Source: Acidobacteriaceae bacterium (GTDB taxonomy: Bacteria > Acidobacteriota > Terriglobia > Terriglobales > Acidobacteriaceae). Taken from it: a stretch of DNA of 11,659 nucleotides. Below the pieces are notes generated by a model that was not told where the DNA came from, made no database searches, and worked only from the letters and a program-made list of their open reading frames with translations. How positions within the stretch are numbered: position 1 is the stretch's first letter; every line of letters begins with the position of its first letter. The stretch spans positions 1 through 11,659 of the forward strand of contig JASHUF010000204.1 of assembly GCA_030040175.1 (NCBI GenBank), in the 5' to 3' direction. Shown in pieces: positions 1 to 6,296 of the stretch. The position numbers and the translations under genes are program-made.

Positions 1-1401
1 CTTTCCGAGAGCCAGGAGCGCATGCTGCTGGTGGCCGAAAAAGGGCGCGAGGACGAGGTGCTGCGCGTTTTTGCGAAGTGGGGTCTCGACGCGGTGATCA
101 TCGGCACGGTCGAGCCGGAGCCGCGGCTGCGTATACGGCATCATGGCGAGCTGGTGGCCGATATTCCCAACCGCTCGCTGACGGACGACGCGCCGCTCTA
201 TCACCGGCCCATCGGCGTGTGGAAGGCGCCGGTGCCGCTCGATCCGCCGGAGGAAGCTCTGGCCGAGCTGAACAAGCCCCGCGACTATACGGCGGATTTG
301 AAGAAGCTGCTGGCCTCGCCGAACATCTGCTCCAAGCGCTGGATTCACGAGCAGTACGACTCCATGGTGCAGACGAATACGGTGCAGGGGCCGGGCGGCG
401 AAGCGGGTGTGATGCGGATTAAAGGCACAGGGACCAAGGGACTGAGGGACGAAGGGACTCAAGAGCGCGGGCTGGCGATGGCGCTCGATGGGAACGGGCG
501 GTGGTGTTATCTCGATCCCTTCAAGGGAGCAGCACTCGCAGTTGCAGAGGCTTGTCGAAAGGTAGCCTGTACGGGTGCTACTCCAGTTGCCGCAACAAAT
601 TGCCTCAACTTTGGAAACCCTGAGAAGCCAGAAATTATGGCGCAACTCGTGAGCGCCATCGATGGAATTGCACTTGCGTGTAATAACTTTGGAACTCCGA
701 TCACGGGCGGAAACGTCTCACTCTATAACGAGACAAAAGGTGAAGGAATTTATCCCACACCGGTGATTGGTATCGTCGGGATTCTTGACGACGTGACGAG
801 AGCGGTGCCGGCGAGTTTTCAAGCTCCTCCTGGAGACGCGATTCTCGCTCTCGAGTGGAGCTTGTGGCCTGAGTCGCTCCAGAATTTCGGGTCCTCAGAT
901 TTTTCGAGAGTCATCTTGAACAAGCTCTGGGGAACGCCGCCATGGCTCGAGGACGACTTCGCTATCGATCTGCAGAGATTCTTGATTCAGATTGCGGAGA
1001 AGGGGTTGGTCCGATCCAGCAGCAGCATCGATAGCGGCGGTTTGGCTGTGGCCCTCGCGAAGGCCTCGTTTGCAAATGGAATCGGAGTCGACGTTCGCTC
1101 TTATCGGATCAAAGATTTTCCCGAGGCGATGTCTCTCTTCGCTGAGCCGCCAGGCACGATTATTTCGTGCGAACCGAAGAATGTCGAACACATTCTCAAG
1201 CTCGCTGAGTCGCGCTTGTTTTCTATCGCGCACATCGGCAGCACGACGAACGGGGCTTTTCGAGTCGCGCTGTTCGAAACGAACGAATCAAGGGAAGCGG
1301 TGGTTAACGAATCGGTGGTGATCGACACAACGGTGGCCGAACTGAGGCAGGCTTGGTCTCACTCCCTCGAAGCCGCCGTTTACGAAGAGGTGGTCGCATG
1401 A
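1..1401 (+). CDS. purL: Phosphoribosylformylglycinamidine synthase subunit PurL, C-terminal part (5' end outside window)
   Basis: PurL converts FGAR to FGAM in purine synthesis (cytosolic, ATP-dependent). The frame is open from base 1 and reads LSESQERMLLV before the first internal ATG at 22, so the true start lies upstream; 466 residues are visible. Family signatures are the SESQERM block, GDAVIIG-like 'LDAVIIGTV', 'VQGPGGEAGVMRIKGT', 'CLNFGNPEKPEI' and 'GGNVSLYNET', the order expected for the second half of Bacillus-type 'small' PurL. Between 'MRIKGT' and 'RGLAMALDG' there are about 12 extra residues (GTKGLRDEGTQE) encoded by an 8-bp tandem repeat. Upstream of about base 420 codons end mostly in G/C; from about 530 to the end many end in A/T, suggesting a mosaic gene. 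The stop TGA (1399-1401) overlaps the purF start. The glutaminase and PurS partners are not in the window. Confidence 0.95.
   Translation, partial: LSESQERMLLVAEKGREDEVLRVFAKWGLDAVIIGTVEPEPRLRIRHHGELVADIPNRSLTDDAPLYHRPIGVWKAPVPLDPPEEALAELNKPRDYTADLKKLLASPNICSKRWIHEQYDSMVQTNTVQGPGGEAGVMRIKGTGTKGLRDEGTQERGLAMALDGNGRWCYLDPFKGAALAVAEACRKVACTGATPVAATNCLNFGNPEKPEIMAQLVSAIDGIALACNNFGTPITGGNVSLYNETKGEGIYPTPVIGIVGILDDVTRAVPASFQAPPGDAILALEWSLWPESLQNFGSSDFSRVILNKLWGTPPWLEDDFAIDLQRFLIQIAEKGLVRSSSSIDSGGLAVALAKASFANGIGVDVRSYRIKDFPEAMSLFAEPPGTIISCEPKNVEHILKLAESRLFSIAHIGSTTNGAFRVALFETNESREAVVNESVVIDTTVAELRQAWSHSLEAAVYEEVVA
430..461 (+). repeat. Octanucleotide tandem repeat GGGACNNA x4 inside purL
   Basis: Four consecutive 8-bp units (GGGACCAA, GGGACTGA, GGGACGAA, GGGACTCA) occupy 430-461. 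They encode most of the residues that look inserted relative to PurL homologues recalled from memory. Because 8 is not a multiple of 3, gain or loss of one unit would shift the reading frame; the total present keeps the frame open. Unit boundaries are read directly. The view that this is an inserted repeat is an inference. Confidence 0.75.
1384..1401 (+). promoter_or_regulatory. purL-purF coupling: ribosome binding site and ATGA overlap
   Basis: GAAGAGG at 1384-1390 is followed by a 7-base spacer and ATG at 1398-1400, which overlaps the purL stop TGA (1399-1401) as ATGA. This arrangement favours purF initiation at 1398 by translational coupling rather than at the later in-frame ATG at 1527, whose upstream sequence belongs to a repeat. 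Confidence 0.65.
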
Positions 1402-2972
1402 GCCGGCGGCTGTGCCAGGGTGTTTCCGGCGTCGCCGATGAGCCGGCACGGATGCGCGTCCGGCAAAACTGCGGGTCCTTCGACTCCGCTGCCCCTTCAC
1501 TGCGTTCAGGGGCCGCTTCGCTCAGGATGACAGCGCGTGGTGCGGGCGCATGTGTAGATGATCCAAAGCTGCGCGAAGAGTGCGGCGTGGTTGCCGTGCA
1601 TGGACATCCCGATGCGGCGCGGCAGGCGTATCTGGCGCTCTATGCGCTGCAGCATCGCGGGCAGGAGTCGGCGGGCATTGCGACCGCCGATGGGCAGCAC
1701 CTGGCGAACATCAAGGGCATGGGGCTGGTGAGCGAAATCTTCACGGACGATGTGCTGGCCAAATTGCCCGGGCCCATGGCCATCGGACACACGCGCTACT
1801 CGACCACAGGCGACTCGGCGCTGTTGAACGCGCAGCCCATTCGCGTAGATTCGACCAAGGGCCTCATCGCCATTGCGCACAACGGCAACCTGGTGAACCT
1901 GGGCAGCCAGAAGGCGCGGCTGGAGCGCGAGGGCGCGTACTTTCAAACCACCTCCGACTCCGAGATCATTGTGCAGTTGATTGCGCATTCGAAAGCCGCA
2001 ACGCTGGTGGACGCGATTGCCGACTCGCTGGCGCAGGTGGAGGGGGCGTTTTCGATCGTGATGATGACGCGGGACCGGATCTTTGCCGCCCGCGATCCAC
2101 GCGGCTTCCGGCCGCTTTCGATCGGGCGGATCAAGAATGCAGGCGCGCCGGACACGGTGATCTTTGCCTCGGAGACGTGCGCCTTCGACCTGCTGCGCGC
2201 CGAGTTCGTGCGCGATGTGCTGCCGGGCGAGCTGGTGATGGTGACGGAAGACGGAATGACCAGCCGGCAGTACGCAAGCGGTATGCCGCAGTCGAGCTGT
2301 ATCTTCGAGCACGTGTATTTCGCGCGACCGGACTCGAAGATCTTCGGGCGCTGGGTGCAGGCGAGCCGCGAGCAGATGGGAAGACAGCTGGCGCGCGAGT
2401 CGGCCGTGCCCGCGGATGTGGTGGTGCCGGTGCCGGACTCGGGCGTGACCGCGGCGCTGGGCTACGCGGAAGAAGCAGGATTGCCGTTCCGCTTCGGGCT
2501 GATTCGCAATCATTACGTGGGGCGCACGTTCATTGAGCCCGAGCAGCGGGTGCGCGACTTTGGCGTGCGGCTGAAGCTGAACCCGGTGCACAATCTGCTC
2601 GCCGGGAAGCGCGTGGTGCTCATCGACGACTCGATCATCCGCGGGACGACGTCAAGGAAAATTGTGCGCATGGTGCGCGGCGCCGGCGCAACCGAGGTGC
2701 ATTTGCGCATCAGCTGCCCGCCCACAATCTCGCCGTGTTTTTACGGCGTCGATACGCCGTCGAAGCGCGATCTGATCGCGGCCAATCACTCGATCGAGGA
2801 GATTCGCCGCTTTATCGAGGCCGATACGCTCCAGTATCTCTCGCTCGAGGGGCTGCTCGAGAGCTGCGGCGGCGGCGAGGGCAATCGCTATTGCGTGGCG
2901 TGCTACACGGGCAACTATCCCACGCAGTGGGTCGACGTGGAAGACATTCTTCCGGCCGGCGCCGCAGTCTAA
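1398..2972 (+). CDS. purF: Amidophosphoribosyltransferase PurF (Bacillus type, long propeptide)
   Basis: PurF catalyses the committed step of purine synthesis: PRPP plus glutamine to phosphoribosylamine. Counting from the ATG at 1398 the protein has 524 residues. The predicted N-terminal nucleophile is Cys62 in 'REECGVVAVHGHP', so a propeptide of about 61 residues must be removed; in B. subtilis it is about 11. The glutaminase domain contains 'LQHRGQESAGIA' and 'RDPRGFRPLSIG'. The PRPP loop 'VVLIDDSIIRGTTS' starts near residue 406. Four cysteines, Cys301, Cys440 and the CVAC pair Cys499/Cys502, match the spacing of the 4Fe-4S ligands of the B. subtilis enzyme once the propeptide is subtracted. 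Oddity: residues about 25-46 are encoded by an interspersed repeat. An in-frame ATG at 1527, inside the repeat's 'AGGATGACA' tail, would give an 18-residue propeptide and is the main alternative start. The gene is coupled to purL upstream. Confidence 0.96.
   Translation: MSRRLCQGVSGVADEPARMRVRQNCGSFDSAAPSLRSGAASLRMTARGAGACVDDPKLREECGVVAVHGHPDAARQAYLALYALQHRGQESAGIATADGQHLANIKGMGLVSEIFTDDVLAKLPGPMAIGHTRYSTTGDSALLNAQPIRVDSTKGLIAIAHNGNLVNLGSQKARLEREGAYFQTTSDSEIIVQLIAHSKAATLVDAIADSLAQVEGAFSIVMMTRDRIFAARDPRGFRPLSIGRIKNAGAPDTVIFASETCAFDLLRAEFVRDVLPGELVMVTEDGMTSRQYASGMPQSSCIFEHVYFARPDSKIFGRWVQASREQMGRQLARESAVPADVVVPVPDSGVTAALGYAEEAGLPFRFGLIRNHYVGRTFIEPEQRVRDFGVRLKLNPVHNLLAGKRVVLIDDSIIRGTTSRKIVRMVRGAGATEVHLRISCPPTISPCFYGVDTPSKRDLIAANHSIEEIRRFIEADTLQYLSLEGLLESCGGGEGNRYCVACYTGNYPTQWVDVEDILPAGAAV
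1471..1534 (+). repeat. Interspersed REP-like repeat inside the purF propeptide region
   Basis: On the minus strand this reads GTCATCCTGAGCGAAGCG, then a variable part, ending GAGTCGAAGGACCC. I recognise this consensus as a recurrent noncoding repeat in acidobacterial and other soil-bacterial genomes; its translated hallmark, CHPERS, is readable on the minus strand here. The centre contains a short inverted repeat, GCCCC (1491-1495) and GGGGC (1509-1513), around a 13-base loop. It stays open in the purF frame. Boundaries are approximate because no second copy is in the window. Confidence 0.65.
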
Positions 2973-2998
2973 TCATGCGCCAATGGCTGGCAGCGCGC

Positions 2999-3172
2999 TC
3001 AATTCGCCACAGAGCGCGTCTCCGATTTCGACTCGATGATACGGAAGTTTCCGCTCAAGTGCATCAGGCTCATCAGGTAGAGCATGCCGTCGTAATAACG
3101 CTGCTCGCCCTGGCGCAAAATTCGGTTAACAGGCGCAGGATCGTGGATCGACAGTGATTCATCCAGGCATTC
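2999..3172 (-). pseudogene. C-terminal remnant of a GH8-like (Rex xylanase type) glycoside hydrolase
   Basis: Minus-strand codons from 3172 down to the TGA at 2999-3001 encode 58 codons including the stop. A TAG at 3173-3175 closes the frame upstream and there is no start codon before the internal methionines. The peptide contains 'RILRQGEQRYYDGMLYLMS' followed by 'LMHLSGNFRI'. From memory this resembles the final helix and C-terminal strand of GH8 exo-oligoxylanases and endoxylanases. Only this tail is left, so most of a roughly 400-residue gene is missing. It lies between purF, 26 bp away and convergent, and the SGNH esterase stop at 3207. It is therefore likely a deletion scar from the same carbohydrate locus. 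The family call rests on recalled similarity; the truncation itself is read directly. Confidence 0.5.
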
Positions 3173-3206
3173 CTAATACAAGGGCCGCGACTGCCATTTT
3201 TCAGAC

Positions 3207-4445
3207 CTACTCGGGTGCGAGTTCAAAGTGATGCGCGACGGGCTGCGCAGCTTTTCGCTGCTCGTCCTGGAGCATCGCGTCCTTTTCTTCAATGGCTTTC
3301 GTGGCCGCGGCTGCATCGGCAGCTACGGGGTCTTCAATGGCGAGGATGAAATGCGCCTCATCGAGGCGCGTGCGCTTGAGCTCGATTCCATCCACATCCC
3401 GCGCCTGGCTCTCCATGGGCGTGGGGTAAAGAGCGAGATTCACGCCGGCGGCGAGATCCTCGCGGCTGAAGGTTCCAACGGAGTGTCCGTCGATTTTCAA
3501 GAGATAGCGCGGCGCGGGCAGACGATCGACTTCGAGCATCTGGCGGTCCATATCGGCGAGGTCGGAGATGCCGAGAACGAAGAGGACCATGCCGTTTTCG
3601 AGATCGAGGGGCAGCGGAAGTGCGTTGTCGAGCTGCGTCCAGGCGAGCGTGCCATCTGATTGCGTGAGGGCGGAGACTTGCGTGTTCCCGGCGGCGATGG
3701 GGGCGGGCTGCGTGGCGTCAAGATGCACGCTGCTCACGAGGGGAGAAACGCCCCAGGCGCGCGCGAGCGCGGCGGCCATCACCCAGTGGGCGGCCTCCGA
3801 GGGATGAATGCGATCGGGAACGAGCAGAGCCGCGAGCGATGGGTTTTTCGCGAGTCCGGCGGCGTCGAGCGCGGTGATGGCCTGGTTGAAGTCGCTGAAG
3901 GCGAGATGCGAAGAAGCGGCGAGATCTTTGACGAATGCGGCGTAACGCGCGATGACCTGGTTGTACTGCGGAAATTCCGTGCCGTGGGTGAGCTCGTCGT
4001 AAGGCGTGGGCGAGATGAGCGTGATGCGGGCCTGGGGCAGAGCGGCTTGAATCGACGCGAGCAGCTTGCGGTAGCCGTCTTCGTAGATAGCCTGGTATTT
4101 GGGATCGTAGGGAACGTAGTAGCCGTCGTTCATGCCCAGCATGATGGTGACGACGGTGGGCTGGAGAGGAAAGAGATCGCGCTGAAGGCGCAGGGTGACG
4201 TCGCCGGTGTAGCCGCCGCTGACGCGGTCGCCGGAGACGCCCGCATTGAAGAAGGCGACGTGCAGCTGCGGATAGCGGGTGAGGATGAAGTCTTCCATGA
4301 AGCGGGTGTAGTAGCGCTGCGCGGTAATGCTGTCGCCGTAAAAGGCAACGCGATCGCCGTCGTGGAGAGCCATCTGCTGCGCGGGTGTGCGCATTCCGCC
4401 GGCAATCAGCAACGCAAGAAACGGGAACAGACGCAACTGCTTCAT
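3207..4445 (-). CDS. Exported SGNH/GDSL-family esterase
   Basis: 412 residues from the ATG at 4445. A signal peptide is evident: MKQLRLF, a hydrophobic core, then TPAQQ, with cleavage near residue 23. The SGNH blocks are in order: block I 'FYGDSIT' with catalytic Ser39, block II glycine in 'GVSGD' (about Gly72), block III 'GMND' with Asn106, block V 'DRIHP' with Asp211 and His214. The first 240 residues form the hydrolase fold. The remaining 170 or so, rich in Asp, Glu and Ala towards the end, form an extra domain I cannot name. Family members of this kind deacetylate plant polysaccharides such as xylan or rhamnogalacturonan; which substrate applies here is not visible. A GTG eight codons upstream (4469) also keeps the frame but would place the strong ribosome binding site inside the gene. 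It is the last intact gene of the minus-strand operon. Confidence 0.88.
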   Translation of the reverse strand: MKQLRLFPFLALLIAGGMRTPAQQMALHDGDRVAFYGDSITAQRYYTRFMEDFILTRYPQLHVAFFNAGVSGDRVSGGYTGDVTLRLQRDLFPLQPTVVTIMLGMNDGYYVPYDPKYQAIYEDGYRKLLASIQAALPQARITLISPTPYDELTHGTEFPQYNQVIARYAAFVKDLAASSHLAFSDFNQAITALDAAGLAKNPSLAALLVPDRIHPSEAAHWVMAAALARAWGVSPLVSSVHLDATQPAPIAAGNTQVSALTQSDGTLAWTQLDNALPLPLDLENGMVLFVLGISDLADMDRQMLEVDRLPAPRYLLKIDGHSVGTFSREDLAAGVNLALYPTPMESQARDVDGIELKRTRLDEAHFILAIEDPVAADAAAATKAIEEKDAMLQDEQRKAAQPVAHHFELAPE

Positions 4446-4452
4446 GAAGGGA

Positions 4453-4460
4453 CTCTCCTT
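4453..4460 (-). promoter_or_regulatory. Ribosome binding site that sets the SGNH esterase start
   Basis: The minus strand reads AAGGAGAG, then 7 bases, then ATG at 4445. This near-ideal Shine-Dalgarno supports 4445 over the upstream GTG at 4469. Confidence 0.75.
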
Positions 4461-4493
4461 GAACCGCACACTTCTATTCGGCCGGACCGGGGC

Positions 4494-6296
4494 TCAGTAT
4501 TCGACAAGATAGGCCGTACCCTTCAGGGTGACGGGGTCTTTTTCTTCCGAATGGAAACGGATGGTCAGAGAGACGCCGGGGGTGAGGTCGTTGGCGTCGA
4601 TCTCGCCGACGGCCCAGCTGAGGCCGCTCCAGATGATCTTGTCGTAATCGATCTTGACGGGGACGGCGCGGTCGCCCTGCGTGGCGGTGAGCGCGAAAAC
4701 TTTGCCCATGTTCTCGCCGTTCGGCGGGCCGCCGGCCCAGGTGCGCTTCAACTGCCCGTTGAGGTCGTACTGCTGCACGACGATGCGCAGCACGCCGTGG
4801 GTGGGCGGCTCGACGCCGGCCGCGATGGTGCCCGCGCCGGTGGACTGAAAATCAGCGGGGAACGGCGCAATGGAGCGGGGAATGACCACGTCCTCTTGCA
4901 TGCCGAAGTCGTATCGAGGCGCGGCGTAAGCGCCGTAGCCGACCATGGCCATCTGGCCCGGACCGAGGGTGATGCGGTCGCCGTTGAGACGCGGTTCGAA
5001 TCCCGCGTCACGGAATTGAATGCGGCCCACGCCGAGCGTGGGCTGGCCGGGATCGAGCTGCGGGAGCCTGATGGCGGCGACCGATTGCGCGGGGTTGACG
5101 ACGACGTAGACCGCGCCGCGCGTGGTCACGCCGCCGAAGCCATAAGGCTGCACGTCGCCTGGGATGCCGCCGAAGGTGTGAATGCGGCCGAGACCCTGCA
5201 GCTCGAAGAACAGCGATTGCACGCGCGCCATCCACTGCGCATCCTCTCCCTGGATCAGCTCCAGATTGCCGTGCACGGTGTTCACCCAGCCGCCGCGGGC
5301 CATCATCAGAATGAAGGCGCCCTTCCACGCGTGCAGGGCGCGGTAGTAGATGGTGCCGGTCTTGCCCACCATGAAGCCCGTCGAATCGATGCGCTCGAGG
5401 GGGAAGCCGAGCTGCTCAAAGCGCCGCACCATGTGGTCGCTGTAGATATCCATGGAGCGCCAAAAGTTCGCTTCGGGCACATCGGAGGGGCGCGGGTCGC
5501 CGGTGTACTCCATCTCAAAGGCTTCAAGCCAGCGCAAATCGGTGGGATCGGACCACGGCAGCCGCGAGTAAGTGTTGTCGAGCGTGCCGCCGAATCCGTT
5601 GAAGGCGAGGAGAACGGCATCGGGATTTTTGCGGCGGAAGATGAGGAGCGCCCTGCGAAAGGCCTCGGCGTTGCGCTCCTTGATTTCGGCCTTGGACATT
5701 TTGGCGGCGTCGGCTGGAGTTGCGGCGGACATATCGACAAAGTCGAATTTGAACATGCGGATGCCGCGGTCGTACCAGAACTGGAGCGCGTTCATGAAGT
5801 CAGGCAGGAATCCGCCCTCAAAAAACGACATGGCCGAGCCGTCGGCGTTGAGCGAATCGCGCCACGCGGGCGCGGCCTGGATTTTGACCAGGGTGTTGGT
5901 GCTGAACCAGAGGCCGGGCAGGACGCCGTTGTCGCGGCATTTTTTGATCCACGCTTCGGGGCCGTTGGGCCAGTTGGGCGTGCGCCAGGTGCGGTAGGCG
6001 CCGTCGGGCGCGAACCAGAAGGCGTCCATCATGTAGTAGTCAAAGCGGACGCCGGCGCGCTTCAGGCGCAGCAGCTCGTCGAGCTCGCGCATGGCCAGGG
6101 TTTCGGTGAGGGGGATGTTGTCAGAGAGCTCATCGTAGGACGACCAGTTGTTGTAGACGGAGATGGGCGCTTGGAGCGCGGGCGGAGGGGGCTCGTTCTG
6201 GCCGAGGGCGGTGCAGGCGGTGAGCAGAAGAGCCGCGAGAGAAGCGGCGCGCGACGCGCGCGCGCGTGGAGAGGATGCGTGACGATTGCGGATCAT
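4494..6296 (-). CDS. Exported clan GH-D / GH36-like glycoside hydrolase (putative alpha-galactosidase type)
   Basis: 600 residues. The N-terminus is arginine-rich, then hydrophobic 'ASLAALLLTAC', then 'TALGQ'. Cys28 sits in a lipobox-like LTAC, so a lipoprotein is possible, but a signal peptidase I site after ALG or LGQ is equally plausible. The central (beta/alpha)8-type segment (about 45-400) carries 'FDYYMMDAFWF' (85-95) and 'MFKFDFVDM' (181-189). The KFD triad resembles the nucleophile strand of clan GH-D enzymes, which suggests Asp185 as nucleophile; an acid/base candidate lies in 'EYTGDPRPSD' (263-272). The C-terminal 200 residues look like beta-sandwich material. Clan-D enzymes release terminal alpha-galactosides or related sugars; the exact activity here is unknown. 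The start overlaps the upstream beta-helix gene stop (ATGA, 6293-6296) with GAGG seven bases ahead, so the two are probably translationally coupled. The SGNH esterase follows after 48 bp. Confidence 0.72.
   Translation of the reverse strand: MIRNRHASSPRARASRAASLAALLLTACTALGQNEPPPPALQAPISVYNNWSSYDELSDNIPLTETLAMRELDELLRLKRAGVRFDYYMMDAFWFAPDGAYRTWRTPNWPNGPEAWIKKCRDNGVLPGLWFSTNTLVKIQAAPAWRDSLNADGSAMSFFEGGFLPDFMNALQFWYDRGIRMFKFDFVDMSAATPADAAKMSKAEIKERNAEAFRRALLIFRRKNPDAVLLAFNGFGGTLDNTYSRLPWSDPTDLRWLEAFEMEYTGDPRPSDVPEANFWRSMDIYSDHMVRRFEQLGFPLERIDSTGFMVGKTGTIYYRALHAWKGAFILMMARGGWVNTVHGNLELIQGEDAQWMARVQSLFFELQGLGRIHTFGGIPGDVQPYGFGGVTTRGAVYVVVNPAQSVAAIRLPQLDPGQPTLGVGRIQFRDAGFEPRLNGDRITLGPGQMAMVGYGAYAAPRYDFGMQEDVVIPRSIAPFPADFQSTGAGTIAAGVEPPTHGVLRIVVQQYDLNGQLKRTWAGGPPNGENMGKVFALTATQGDRAVPVKIDYDKIIWSGLSWAVGEIDANDLTPGVSLTIRFHSEEKDPVTLKGTAYLVEY

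Noticed and set aside
1353..1397. Upstream in-frame ATG for purF at 1353
   Set aside because: It would overlap purL by 49 bases without a good ribosome binding site, whereas 1398 has GAAGAGG at 7 bases and an ATGA overlap.
1491..1513. Hairpin in the purL-purF junction read as a transcription terminator
   Set aside because: The stem is only 5 bp with no T-run and lies within the purF coding frame; it belongs to the interspersed repeat.
1506..2591. A 361-codon minus-strand open frame antisense to purF
   Set aside because: The product is His/Arg-rich with no domain, and the opposite strand encodes a complete PurF with all catalytic and Fe-S residues.
2973..2998. Bidirectional terminator between convergent purF and the minus-strand remnant
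   Set aside because: The 26-bp gap holds only a weak GCGC...GCGC pairing with no T-run; no terminator can be supported.
4446..4469. GTG at 4469 as start of the SGNH esterase
   Set aside because: The AAGGAGAG ribosome binding site lies downstream of it and serves the ATG at 4445, which also gives a cleaner signal peptide.
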